From an uncultured Acetatifactor sp. (lineage in GTDB: Bacteria; Bacillota; Clostridia; Lachnospirales; Lachnospiraceae): a stretch of DNA of 64,000 nt. Made by a program: the position numbers and the translations under genes. The notes beneath the pieces are model-generated. The model saw only the letters and a program-made list of their open reading frames with translations. It had not been told where the DNA came from and made no database searches. Shown piece after piece: positions 34,853-44,900 of the stretch. The stretch's first letter is position 1. Each line of letters opens with the position of its first letter. Where the stretch lies: positions 8,568-72,567 of the forward strand of contig CAJUGH010000022.1 of NCBI GenBank assembly GCA_910586215.1. Direction: 5' to 3'.

Positions 34853-35706
34853 TGGCATATCTGGGAGTCCCGAAGAATACCATAGAGATCCTGCAGAAAT
34901 ACAATTTTCATTTCCAGAAAAAATACGGGCAGAATTTCCTGGTGGATACCAGTGTTCTGGAGCGGATCATGGATGCGGCAGGGATTACAGGGGAAGACTG
35001 TGTCCTGGAGATTGGCCCCGGCATCGGCACCATGACCCAGTACCTGGCAGAACGGGCCAGGGAGGTGGTGGCAGTGGAGATTGACAGGAATCTGATCCCC
35101 ATCCTGGAGGACACTCTTTCGGAATATGATAATGTCACGGTTATAAATGAAGACATTTTGAAGCTGGATGTGGGACAGGTGGCCCTGGACAAAAACGAAG
35201 GGCGTCCCTTGAAAGTGGTGGCGAACCTGCCATACTATATCACCACCCCCATTATCATGGGGCTGTTCGAGAACCATGTACCCCTGGAGGGCATCACCAT
35301 CATGGTGCAGAAGGAGGTGGCAGACCGGATGCGCACAGGACCCGGCACCAAGGAGTACGGTGCGTTGTCCCTGGCGGTGCAGTACTATGCCAGTCCCAGG
35401 CTGGTGGCCTATGTGCCGCCCAACTGTTTCATTCCCAGGCCCAATGTGGGAAGTGCGGTGATCCATCTGGCCCGGTACGGGGAGCCGCCGGTACAGGTGC
35501 AGGATGAGGGAAAACTTTTCGCGCTGATCCGGGCAGCCTTCAACCAGAGGCGCAAGACCCTGGCCAACAGTATCCAGAATGCCCCGGGACTTGGGATTTC
35601 CAGACAGCAGGTAACGGCGGCCCTGGAAGAGATGGGACTGCCCGGGGCCGTGCGGGGGGAGGCACTGACACTGGGGCAGTTTGCAGTGCTTTCAGATTTG
35701 TTGTAA
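34852..35706 (+). CDS. rsmA: 16S rRNA (adenine1518/1519-N6) dimethyltransferase
   Basis: 284 residues. Dimethylates two adjacent adenines near the 3' end of 16S rRNA during 30S maturation (kasugamycin target). KYGQNFLVD near 26, SAM motif LEIGPGIGTMTQYLA near 49, NLPYYITTPI (motif IV) near 125, and FNQRRKTLANS near the C-terminus are the family hallmarks. ATG 34852 has GGAGG seven bases upstream and overlaps the HAD stop. Followed by a long intergenic region, so it likely ends the transcript. Confidence 0.95.
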   Translation: MAYLGVPKNTIEILQKYNFHFQKKYGQNFLVDTSVLERIMDAAGITGEDCVLEIGPGIGTMTQYLAERAREVVAVEIDRNLIPILEDTLSEYDNVTVINEDILKLDVGQVALDKNEGRPLKVVANLPYYITTPIIMGLFENHVPLEGITIMVQKEVADRMRTGPGTKEYGALSLAVQYYASPRLVAYVPPNCFIPRPNVGSAVIHLARYGEPPVQVQDEGKLFALIRAAFNQRRKTLANSIQNAPGLGISRQQVTAALEEMGLPGAVRGEALTLGQFAVLSDLL

Positions 35707-35726
35707 TACGGTTAATCTTGTCTTTT

Positions 35727-35829
35727 ATTCCCGCGAGTAATGAGACAAGTAGGTGTGCTTGCACATATTTGGCGAATGCCGCGAGGGCTAATACCCCACA
35801 GCTTGTTGCGGGGTAATTGGCTTTTGACA
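35727..35829 (+). repeat. Dispersed intergenic element, copy in plus orientation
   Basis: Starts ATTCCCGCGAGTAATGAGAC, then CAAGTAGG, TGCTTGCAC, CGAATGCCGCGAGG, and a hairpin TACCCC/GGGGTA, ending near TTTTGACA. All blocks occur in the same order in the longer copy at 9807-10035 on the other strand. The element's end provides the -35 box of the next promoter. Confidence 0.65.
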
Positions 35830-35852
35830 TCCATAATGGGACATGGTAAAAT
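35824..35852 (+). promoter_or_regulatory. Sigma-A promoter of the TPR/AAA-like gene
   Basis: TTGACA, 17 bases, TAAAAT. Its -35 hexamer overlaps the end of the dispersed element. Confidence 0.65.
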
Positions 35853-36070
35853 GTTGAACCAGGAGAACAATATATCAACTCCTGGCTTCTTGTATGCCAG
35901 GACACACAAAGACGCCGTTTCCCCTGGCTGTACAGGTGTTTTTGTCCGGGGAACAGGACAGCGGAAAGCGCCGTAGGTGCATAAAGTGTTGGAAGCAACA
36001 CTTTGCGAATGGCGTGGTATGAACTGTTACACTGTAACTATAACTGCCAAAGGATAGGGAGCGAAATACC

Positions 36071-39000
36071 TTGGATAAGTATGAATATAAAGTAAGTGCA
36101 GAAGAAATAAAAGACCTGATTGCCCGGGGAGAATATGGACAGGCGGCTGAGATTGCAGATACCATCGACTGGCGCAGGGTCAAGAGCGTGATGATGCTGT
36201 GTACCATCAGCGATCTGTACAAGATCAACAGGCGCTATGAAGACGCCAGGAATATGTTGCTGCTGGCATACGAGAGAAGACCGGGAGGAAGGACTATCTG
36301 CTATTCCCTCTGTGAACTCTGCATCAAGACAGAGGAGTATGTGCAGGCACTGAACTATTATAAAGAATTTGTCCAGGTGGCGCCCAAGGATCCGGGACGG
36401 TATGTCCTGCAATACAAGCTGTATGAGGCCCAGGATGTAAGCCTGGAAGAGCGCATTGGTGTCCTGGAGGAACTGAAGAAGAGGGATTACCGGGAGAAGT
36501 GGGCTTATGAACTGGCGTATCTCTACCACAGGGTAGGACTGGAGACAAAATGTGTAGAAGAATGTGATGAAATGATCCTGTGGTTTGGCGAGGGCAGGTA
36601 TGTGGTAAAGGCTATGGAACTGAAAATGCTGCATCAGCCCTTAAGTCCTGAACAGCAGGAGAAATATGACAGGCGCTTCGAGGAAGCCGGGGATTATCAG
36701 GGATATGGGCCGGAACAGGACACAAATTATTCTGGGGAAAATGGTTCCGGGCAAAACTACACACAGGAAAATGGCACAGAAGGTAACTATGTAGAAGGAA
36801 ATGATCTGGAAGGAGGTTACGCAGAGGGTTCAGATGATATAGCATATGACAGGGATCCTGCCCTGGAAGGACAATATGGGGATGCAGGGTATGCCACGGA
36901 CGGAACCGGGGATAGGATATACCAGGATGCAGGCCAGTATGGGTATGGAACCGGGGATGCGGGGTACCAGGATGCAGGCCAGTACGGGTATGGAACCGGG
37001 GATGCGGAGTACCAGGATGCAGGCCAGTACGGGTATGGAACCGGGGACACGGGATACCAGGATGCAGGCCAGTACGGGTATGGAACCGGGGACACGGGAT
37101 ACCAGGATGCAGGCCAGTACGGGTATGGAACCGGGGACACAGGGTACCAGGATAACGGCCAGGGGTATGGTATAGATACATACTACCAGGATGGTGTGGC
37201 AGGCTATGGAAGCGGAGAACCAGGCACAGAAGAGATGTACAGCCAGGATAACCCTGTGCCGGAACCGGGACACTTGCAGGATGGGAATGCCTATTACCAA
37301 GAACCTGGGGCAGACTATGGAACCGGGGAACCGGGCATGGCGGATGCAGCCTACCAGGGTACTCCGGGCCCATATGGGGATGGAACCGGCCAGGACGTGG
37401 AACCTATGGAGGATGGGACAGGGGAAGGACAGCAGACAGGCTATACGCCGGAGGAGATGGAGATCCAGGTAAAGACCATGGATGTGAGCCGGTATAATAC
37501 CATCAATCTCCAGGCAGAACTGGCGGCAGGACTTAGGGAAGTGCTGAAGGAGGAACGGAAGGAAGAACAGACATTTTCACAGCCTGTGCCGGCACCCATG
37601 ACGGGAACAGATGTCAGCCAGGGGACTCATGACAGGGAAGAAGGGCAGAATGCCGGGGGACAGGTACCGGAAGCCATGCAGGAAGAAGGAGAGGCACCGG
37701 GGAAGGATCCCAGACAGTCCCGGACAGGTACCATCCAGGGAGATGCCTTTGGCCGGGACCAGGAGGAAGTGGAAAGTTCGGAAGTATTTTTCGGGGAGAC
37801 AGAGGAGCTTGGCGGGCTGCCCCAGGAGGAACCCGTACCAGAAGAAACCACTGGTGCAGCAGGCAGGACGGCCACACAACAGGTTTCCCCGGCCCGGAGC
37901 GGGAAAGAGGAAGAAGTGCTGAAAGCGCAGCCGCCCAGGGAACTGGCAGGGGTGTTGTCCCAGGAGTCAGACGGGCAGCTCAGCCTGGTGATGCCGGAAA
38001 GTGAGAGGATAGAGAAACAGATCACCGGGCAGATGAACATAGAAGATGTACTGGCGGAATGGGAACAGATGAAGAAAGAGAACGCCAGGAAGCAGAAGGA
38101 AGAAGTGAGGAAGCGGGTCCTCCAACAGACAGGGGACATGTTCACGGAATTTGAGGCATCTGTCCGGGATGGGTTGTTGGAGAGGCTGGAGGGAGGACTG
38201 CCCGTAGACCTGGAAGCCCTGGCCGGGGCAGCGCCTGCCGGGACGGGCGAAAATGCAGACGAGGTTGACGGCCAGGGTGATTCCGGAAATGAGCAAGATA
38301 TCTTTTCCCAGGAAGATCCTGGAGATTTTGAGGCCGGAGAAGACGAATCCTATGATACATATGAAGAGGAGGAATTTGCAGGAGAGGACCTTGCAGAAGA
38401 AGATTTTCTGGAAGAAGACACTGGGGAAGAAGATTTCGCAGAAGAAGACCTAGTGGAAGGCGGTTTTACAGAAGAAGATTTCCCGGAGGGGGAGTCCCAG
38501 GGGGAAGAGCTTTATGATGACCTGGAGATGGGTCAGACCGGGGAAGGGCTTTTCACGGAAACAGAGGAGACCCAGGCCGGGGAAGAGCTTTCCACGGAAA
38601 CAGAGGAGACCCAGGCCGGGGAAGAGTTTTCCACGGAAACAGAGGAGACCCAGGCCGGGGAAGAGCTTTCCACGGAAACAGAGGAGGCCCAGGCCGGGGA
38701 AGAGCTTTCCACGGAAACAGAGGAGACCCAGACCGGAGAAGAGCCTTTCCATAGGACCGGAGCAGCAGAGGGGCAGGAGGAAGTTTCTGCCGGGGAAGAG
38801 GCGCCAGAGGAAAGGGAAGGATTCCCAGAGGGTCAGGCAACGGCCAGGGAGGGCCGGCACCGGGGGGCTGGCACCGGCCCGGAACTTAGGGGCCGGGGTA
38901 AGGTGGCCGGGAAGATTACCCGGACGCCGGACGGCGCATTGCGTATGGGAATCCGGATACCACCCAAGCCGTCTGTGGAAAGGGATCAGGCCAAGATCCG

Positions 39001-39742
39001 CAGTCTTACCAGGGAAGAAAAGGAGTTATATGGTCCGTTTATCCAGAGCCGGGCGGCCAGGGAACAGCTGGTGAAAGCCATTGACAATATCAGTATGGCG
39101 GCGTTCACGGGCAATATCATTATTACTGGGGAGGAAGGGATGGATACCATCACCCTGGCCAAGAACATGATCCGGGAGGTGCAGGTCACAGACAGCAATT
39201 TCTCCGGCAAGGTGGCCAAGATCTCCGGAAGAGCCTTGAACAAAAAGGATGTGGAGTCCACCTTGAAGCGGCTGAAGAGTGGTGCCTTGATCATTGAAAA
39301 GGCACCGGACATGGAGGAGGGAACCACTGCCGCGCTCCACAAGGCGCTGCAGCAGGAGTCCATGGGTATCATCATTGTCCTGGAAGGTACCAGGAAGGCC
39401 ATCAACAAGCTGCTGGAGAAGGATCCGGAACTGGCTGGTTGTTTCACGGCCAGGGTGGACATAGAGGCCCTCAGCAATGACATGCTGGTGGCGTTCGGCA
39501 GGCAATATGCCAGGGAGAAGGAGTACTTCATTGATGACCTGGGAGTGCTGGCCCTGCATACCCGGGTGGACGAACTTCAGACCAGCGATCATGTGGTGAC
39601 GGTGATGGAGGTAAAGGAGATCGTGGATGAGGCCATCCGTCATGCCAATAGAAAAACCATGGGGCATTTCTTTGACATTTTGCTGGCAAAGAGGTATGAT
39701 GAAGAGGACATGATTATCTTAAGCGAGAAAGATTTTGTGTGA
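36071..39742 (+). CDS. Giant TPR / repeat / degenerate AAA-like domain protein
   Basis: 1223 residues, start TTG with GGGAG about 10 bases upstream. Four regions: TPR-like helices to about 200 (EYVQALNYYKEFVQVAPKDP); a Tyr/Gly/Asp/Gln-rich part with five 15-residue repeats (about 284-358); a long acidic region with five 13-residue TETEETQAGEEL repeats (about 828-892); and a C-terminal 230-residue alpha/beta domain. The last has an AAA+ outline (AAFTGNIIITGEEGMDTIT, SGALIIEKAPDMEEGT, GIIIVLEGTRKAINKLLEKD). However, the Walker A lacks Gly-Lys-Ser/Thr and the Walker B lacks the Asp-Glu pair, so ATP hydrolysis is doubtful. No signal peptide. It probably shares a transcript with glgB 15 bp downstream. 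Function unknown. Confidence 0.75.
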   Translation: MDKYEYKVSAEEIKDLIARGEYGQAAEIADTIDWRRVKSVMMLCTISDLYKINRRYEDARNMLLLAYERRPGGRTICYSLCELCIKTEEYVQALNYYKEFVQVAPKDPGRYVLQYKLYEAQDVSLEERIGVLEELKKRDYREKWAYELAYLYHRVGLETKCVEECDEMILWFGEGRYVVKAMELKMLHQPLSPEQQEKYDRRFEEAGDYQGYGPEQDTNYSGENGSGQNYTQENGTEGNYVEGNDLEGGYAEGSDDIAYDRDPALEGQYGDAGYATDGTGDRIYQDAGQYGYGTGDAGYQDAGQYGYGTGDAEYQDAGQYGYGTGDTGYQDAGQYGYGTGDTGYQDAGQYGYGTGDTGYQDNGQGYGIDTYYQDGVAGYGSGEPGTEEMYSQDNPVPEPGHLQDGNAYYQEPGADYGTGEPGMADAAYQGTPGPYGDGTGQDVEPMEDGTGEGQQTGYTPEEMEIQVKTMDVSRYNTINLQAELAAGLREVLKEERKEEQTFSQPVPAPMTGTDVSQGTHDREEGQNAGGQVPEAMQEEGEAPGKDPRQSRTGTIQGDAFGRDQEEVESSEVFFGETEELGGLPQEEPVPEETTGAAGRTATQQVSPARSGKEEEVLKAQPPRELAGVLSQESDGQLSLVMPESERIEKQITGQMNIEDVLAEWEQMKKENARKQKEEVRKRVLQQTGDMFTEFEASVRDGLLERLEGGLPVDLEALAGAAPAGTGENADEVDGQGDSGNEQDIFSQEDPGDFEAGEDESYDTYEEEEFAGEDLAEEDFLEEDTGEEDFAEEDLVEGGFTEEDFPEGESQGEELYDDLEMGQTGEGLFTETEETQAGEELSTETEETQAGEEFSTETEETQAGEELSTETEEAQAGEELSTETEETQTGEEPFHRTGAAEGQEEVSAGEEAPEEREGFPEGQATAREGRHRGAGTGPELRGRGKVAGKITRTPDGALRMGIRIPPKPSVERDQAKIRSLTREEKELYGPFIQSRAAREQLVKAIDNISMAAFTGNIIITGEEGMDTITLAKNMIREVQVTDSNFSGKVAKISGRALNKKDVESTLKRLKSGALIIEKAPDMEEGTTAALHKALQQESMGIIIVLEGTRKAINKLLEKDPELAGCFTARVDIEALSNDMLVAFGRQYAREKEYFIDDLGVLALHTRVDELQTSDHVVTVMEVKEIVDEAIRHANRKTMGHFFDILLAKRYDEEDMIILSEKDFV
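36920..37144 (+). repeat. Five tandem 45-bp repeats in the giant TPR protein gene
   Basis: Units encode Tyr-Gln-Asp-Ala-Gly-Gln-Tyr-Gly-Tyr-Gly-Thr-Gly-Asp-(Ala/Thr)-(Gly/Glu). DNA identity is very high, which suggests recent expansion. Degenerate Tyr/Gly/Gln units continue on both sides. Confidence 0.9.
38552..38746 (+). repeat. Five tandem 39-bp repeats in the giant TPR protein gene
   Basis: Units encode (Phe/Ser)-Thr-Glu-Thr-Glu-Glu-Thr-Gln-Ala-Gly-Glu-Glu-Leu with few base differences. They sit in an acidic, likely disordered stretch. Confidence 0.9.
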
Positions 39743-39757
39743 AAGGCTGGGTAAGGT

Positions 39758-41827
39758 ATGGCAGGACAAACAGGGAAGGGAACAAAAGAAGTGGAAGCAG
39801 GGAAGGCAGCAGGACAGGTAACGGAGAAAAAGTCATCCGGCAGGATGGCAGGGAACGGTTCCAGGGTGGAAAAAACGACAGCCAGGGCGGCAGGAACTTC
39901 ATCTAGTGCAGGGAAAACAGGAGCCGGGGTACCGGAGCAGGTGTTTATCTCGGAGGCAGACCAGTATCTGTTCTCCCAGGGAACCCACTATGATATCTAC
40001 AAGAAGCTGGGGGCACACAGATCCCAGGAAAATGGGGAGAGCGGCTATTATTTCGGTGTATGGGCACCCAATGCGGCAGCCGTGCATGTGATTGGCAGCT
40101 TCAACGGCTGGAATGAGACATCCCACCCCATGGAGAAGCTTGGCCCGGTAGGCATCTGGGGTCTGTTCATCCCCGGTGTGGGCGAAGGGGCCATGTACAA
40201 ATTCCTGGTCACGGCAGCAGATGGCAGGAAGCTCTACAAGGCAGATCCCTTTGCCAACTACGCGGAGTTCCGTCCGGGCACGGCATCCGTGACCACAGAC
40301 CTGACCGGGTTCGCCTGGCAGGACGGAAAATGGATGGAACAGCGGGATAAAAAGGATCCCCAGAGGGAACCCATGGCAATCTATGAGTGCCATATCGGGT
40401 CCTTCATGAAACATCCGGACGGCACAGAGGATGGCTTCTACAATTACAGGCAGTTTGCCGACAGGATCGTGGCATATCTCAGGGAGATGAAATACACCCA
40501 TGTGGAACTGATGGGGATTGCAGAGCATCCTTTTGACGGCTCCTGGGGATACCAGGTGACGGGTTATTACGCGCCTACCGCCAGATACGGGACGCCCAAG
40601 GATTTCATGTATCTTGTGAATGAATTGCACAAGATCGGGGTGGGAGTGATCCTGGACTGGGTACCGGCCCACTTCGCCACAGATGCCCATGGCCTGGGAG
40701 AATTTGACGGCCAGTGTATCTATGAGCATCCGGACCCACGGCTGGGGGAGCATCCCGACTGGGGGACCAAGATTTTCAACTATGGGAAATATGAGGTGAA
40801 GAATTTCCTCATTGCCAATGTGCTGTTCTGGCTTAGGGAGTTCCATGTGGACGGGATCCGGGTGGATGCGGTGGCTTCCATGCTGTACCTGGATTACGGC
40901 AAGAAGGACGGTCAGTGGCTGCCCAATAAGTTCGGCGGCAACAAGAACCTGGAGGCCATCGAATTCTTCAAACACATGAATTCCGTGGTAAGAGGGACGT
41001 ACCCGGGATTCCTGACCATAGCGGAGGAATCTACCGCCTGGCCCGATGTGACAGGGCAGATTGGCGGGGACAGCCTGGGATTCACTTTCAAGTGGAACAT
41101 GGGCTGGATGCATGATTTCTGTGAATATATGAAGCTGGATCCCATCTATAGGAAGGGTTGCCACTATGGCATGACCTTTGCCATGAGCTATAATGAGGCA
41201 GAGAAATATATCTTGCCCCTGTCCCACGATGAAGTGGTACACCTGAAATGCTCCATGGTGAACAAGATGCCCGGCTATCCGGTGGACAAATATGCCAACC
41301 TGCGGGTGGGTTATGCCTACATGTTCGGCCATTCCGGCAAGAAACTGCTCTTCATGGGCCAGGAATTCGGCCAGGAGCGGGAGTGGAGCGAGGCCAGGGA
41401 ACTGGACTGGTTCCTGCTGGGAGAGAAATCCAATGCAGGCATGCAGGAATATGTGAAGACGCTGCTTTTGCTATACCGGAAGTATCCGGCCCTGTATGAA
41501 CTGGATGACTCCTGGGCAGGTTTCGAATGGATGAATGCGGATGATGCGGAGGAGAGCGTGTTCTCCTTCGTGAGGAAGTCTTCCACAGGTACCAACAGCC
41601 TGCTGTTCGTGCTGAACATGACACCGGTGAAACGGGAGGAGTACCGGGTGCCCGTGCCCAGGAAGAAAAAATATAAACTGCTCCTAAACAGCGATGAGGA
41701 GAGGTTCGGGGGCTGGGGGAATGAACTGCCGGCAGAGATCATGGCACAGAAGGTTCCCTATCATTTCCATGATTATTCCCTGACACTGGATCTGCCTCCT
41801 TACGGCGCAGCAGTGTATGTATTTTGA
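39758..41827 (+). CDS. glgB: 1,4-alpha-glucan branching enzyme
   Basis: 689 residues. Introduces alpha-1,6 branches into glycogen. The first 55 or so residues are a Lys/Gly/Ala/Ser-rich tail not typical of the family. A CBM48 module follows (YYFGVWAPNAAAVHVIGSFN) and then the GH13 barrel. Catalytic residues lie in GIRVDAVASMLYLDYG (nucleophile Asp), TIAEESTAWPDV (acid/base Glu) and PLSHDEVVH. The RBS is weak and overlaps GTAAGG just before ATG. It lies 15 bp after the giant protein gene, and no other glycogen genes are in the window. A good terminator follows at 41888. Confidence 0.93.
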   Translation: MAGQTGKGTKEVEAGKAAGQVTEKKSSGRMAGNGSRVEKTTARAAGTSSSAGKTGAGVPEQVFISEADQYLFSQGTHYDIYKKLGAHRSQENGESGYYFGVWAPNAAAVHVIGSFNGWNETSHPMEKLGPVGIWGLFIPGVGEGAMYKFLVTAADGRKLYKADPFANYAEFRPGTASVTTDLTGFAWQDGKWMEQRDKKDPQREPMAIYECHIGSFMKHPDGTEDGFYNYRQFADRIVAYLREMKYTHVELMGIAEHPFDGSWGYQVTGYYAPTARYGTPKDFMYLVNELHKIGVGVILDWVPAHFATDAHGLGEFDGQCIYEHPDPRLGEHPDWGTKIFNYGKYEVKNFLIANVLFWLREFHVDGIRVDAVASMLYLDYGKKDGQWLPNKFGGNKNLEAIEFFKHMNSVVRGTYPGFLTIAEESTAWPDVTGQIGGDSLGFTFKWNMGWMHDFCEYMKLDPIYRKGCHYGMTFAMSYNEAEKYILPLSHDEVVHLKCSMVNKMPGYPVDKYANLRVGYAYMFGHSGKKLLFMGQEFGQEREWSEARELDWFLLGEKSNAGMQEYVKTLLLLYRKYPALYELDDSWAGFEWMNADDAEESVFSFVRKSSTGTNSLLFVLNMTPVKREEYRVPVPRKKKYKLLLNSDEERFGGWGNELPAEIMAQKVPYHFHDYSLTLDLPPYGAAVYVF

Positions 41828-41887
41828 GACGCTTAAGGCATAATTCAGACCTTCCATAGTAAAGAAATAGTTCTGTTTTTCCGAAAT

Positions 41888-41921
41888 AAAGGGTGAGTGC
41901 AGAAAATGCACTTGCCCTTTT
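41888..41921 (+). terminator. Rho-independent terminator after glgB
   Basis: AAAGGGTGAGTGCA pairs with TGCACTTGCCCTTT (two wobble pairs) around a short loop, followed by T-rich sequence. Confidence 0.75.
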
Positions 41922-41966
41922 GGAATTTTTATCGGTGGTTCACACGTGAGTATAGGAGGAATTACC

Positions 41967-44900
41967 ATGAGGATATCATTTGAGCAGCAGAGAGTGCCTG
42001 AGGCAGAGCGGACAGCCAGGCAGAAATCTCAGGCAGCATCTGAAGATCCCAGGCCGGAATCCGTGCCGGGAGCCGTCTACGGGCAGGCTGCCGGCATGGA
42101 GAACATGATGGGCAATGCCGGGGAAAAGGGGAAAAGCCTGCTGCAGATCCAGCAGGATGCAGGGACGGCAGATGTGGATGCCCAGCAGGATTATATGACA
42201 GTGCTGTCACATAATATGTCAGAGGAGGACTACGCCAGGCTCCAGGAGGAGGGATTCGACTACAAAAGCATGGATCCTGCACAGGCTGTGACTATTTTGG
42301 ATAAGATCAAGGCAGAACTGGCCCGTTCCGGCCAGAACATAGCGGGGTATACGGATGACCTGGATAAAGAGGTACTGGAGGCTGCCCTGGGGAGCCAGGC
42401 CCTTGCCGCAGCCGTGGCAGACAGCTTCCGGCAGATGGATATTCCCTTGACGAAGGAGAACCTGGACATGGTGGCCAATGCCTGGAATATGGCCCAGGAA
42501 CTGCGCCCTATGGGGGATGGCACCAGGCGCTATCTTATAGACAATGGAATGGAAGCCCAGATCTGGAATCTCTACCTGGCCCAGAACAGCGGGGCAGATG
42601 CTGCAACTGGCAGCGGTCCCAGGTTCTATGCCCAGGAGGTAGACGGCTATTATACACCCAGCGGCAGCGGGGAAGGACAGGCAGGGCTGGAAGCCCAGAT
42701 CCACAGGCTCCTGGAACGCTCTGGCAGGGAACTGACCCGGGAGAACCTGGAGAAGGCATCCTGGCTCCTGGACAGGGGGCTGCCCTTGACGGAGGAGAAC
42801 CTGGACAGACTGGATGAACTGCAGCAGGTGGAACTGCCCCTGACGGAGGAAGTGTTTGCCCAGGCAGCGGCATCTGCCATTGCAGAAGGGGGTAATCCCG
42901 TACAGGCTTCCCTGGCTTCCGGGCCGGAGGATCCCTACCAGAAGGCAGTCCGGGTGGCAGAATACTACCAGGGGGATGCCGCCTGGGAAGCTACCCTGGG
43001 GGACGTGACGGCCAGGAGACAGTTGGAGGAGATCCGGCTGCGCATGACGGCAGAAGTGAACGTGAAGCTTATAAAAAGTGGATTTGCCATTGACACAGCG
43101 CCCATGGAGGAACTGGTGGAAGCGCTGAAGCAGGCCGAGCAGGAACTGGCGGCACAGTATTTCCCGGAGGATGCCGGGGCGGTGGAGAAGTACCGCAATT
43201 ACCAGACGGTGAACCAGGTGGTGGCAGACCTGCCAGGGCTTCCGGCCAGGACGCTGGGAACCTTCCTGGAGGGAGAACAGGACCCTTCCCTGGAAGCATT
43301 CCACAGCCAGGGAAAGCGGGACCAGGAATCCTATGAGAAAGCCCGTACCAGCTATGAGACGCTGATGACAGCCCCCAGAAGTGACATGGGGGACAGCATG
43401 AAGAAAGCATTCTCCAATGTGGATGATATCCTGCGGGACCTGGGACTGGATGCCGTGGAAGAGAACCGCAGGGCTGTGAGGATCCTGGCCTACAACCGTA
43501 TGGAACTGAACCTGGAGAACATAGAGCGGGTACAGCAGGCAGACAGACAGGTGCAGGAGGTGGTGGAAAAGATGACACCGGCCGCCACCTTGAAAATGAT
43601 CCGGGACGGGATCAATCCCCTGGAGAAGAGTTTCGGGGAACTGGAGGCCTATTTTGACTCCCTGCCCCGGGAATACAGGGAGGAATCGGAGAATTACAGC
43701 CGTTTCCTGTACGGCCTGGAACAGAATAAGGCAGTCACACAGGAAGAACGGGAGAGTTATATCGGCATCTACAGGCTGCTGCGCCAGATTGAGAAGTCGG
43801 ACGGCGCGGCAGTGGGAACCCTGGTGAATACCCAGGCAGAGCTTCATTTTGCCAATCTTCTGTCTGCCCTGCGCACCGGGAAGGCACGATCCCTGGACCA
43901 GAAGGTTACGGATGCCCTGGGTGCAGTGTCAAAACTGGTGAGGAAGGGGGAGACCATCCCGGAGCAGATTGCCAGGGCATTCCAGGGGGCAGCAGGATCC
44001 CGGGAGGCAGATGCCCCGCCACAGGACATGGCAGAAAATGGAGACCCCTGGAAGGCATATTACAGGGAAGAACTGGAGCAGATCCGGGAAGCAGCCTCCC
44101 AGGCAGACAGCCAGTGCATGGCCATGCTACAGCGGGGGGAACTGCCTGCAAATGCTGATCATATGATGGCGGCAGTGGCACTGCAAACCGGCACAGGGAA
44201 CCTGTTTGCACTAGGGACGGCTGGAACCAGGGGGACAGGCAGCGGGCAGGGAACCCGGATGCCTGGCGCTGCTTCCCAGGATCCGTCTTCTGGCAGGAAT
44301 GTGACAGATGCATGGGAGTCTGCCCGGAAGACAGCAGGAGCAGGCGGCAGGACCGGATCCCGTGTAGGGGGGACACCTGGAGGGGAGGATTCCTATGCCA
44401 GTGGCACAGCACCGTCCCTGTCCGGGGAATCTGCAGAAGACCTGGTATCCAGGGCCGGTGAAGATGGCAGCAGGCTCTGGGAGATGCTGGATTCCAGGGA
44501 AGAGTTCGTGCAGGCCTATGGGATTCTGACAGCGGAATCTGTCCGTATGGTAGAGGAGAGTACCTTTTCCCATATGGATACCTCCCTGGATGTGCGGGGC
44601 ATGCAGCTTCTCCATAAACAGCTCACGGTGGCGGGCAGTCTGGCCCGGCAGGAGGAATATTTTATCCCCATGTATATCGGGGAGACACTGACCCGTGTCC
44701 ACCTGACCCTGGATCGGGGAGGCGACCAGAAAGGAAGCGTGTCCATAGGTGTACAGATGCCCCAGGGTGGCCGGGCAGAGGCCAGGATCAGCCTGGACCA
44801 GGGCAGGCTCACAGGAATTTTTGCCGGGCAGACACAGGAAGAGGTAATGAAACTACAGGAAGTAGCCGATACCTTTGAAAAGGAAGCCGGTAAAAGCTGG

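Larger units (their letters stand above)
35707..36070 (+). other. Long regulatory region before the TPR/AAA-like gene
   Basis: 364 bp with no gene. It contains the dispersed element at 35727-35829, the promoter at 35824-35852 and a leader of about 210 bases. The leader has several possible stems: CCAGGAG/CTCCTGG (from about 35867) and a perfect AAAGTGTTG-GAAG-CAACACTTT (near 35982-36004). An AACTGTTAC motif lies at 36022-36030. The start codon is TTG at 36071. Confidence 0.55.

Noticed and set aside
36612..37373. Pro/His/Cys-rich frames on the minus strand over the Tyr/Gly repeats
   Set aside because: They are translations of the complementary strand of the tandem repeat and are not independent genes.
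39899..41332. 477-codon minus-strand frame over glgB
   Set aside because: GlgB has all GH13 catalytic motifs on the plus strand.
42219..43847. 542-codon minus-strand frame in the DUF6240 gene
   Set aside because: Cys/His/Leu-rich mirror frame, no RBS, and the plus gene has coherent helices.
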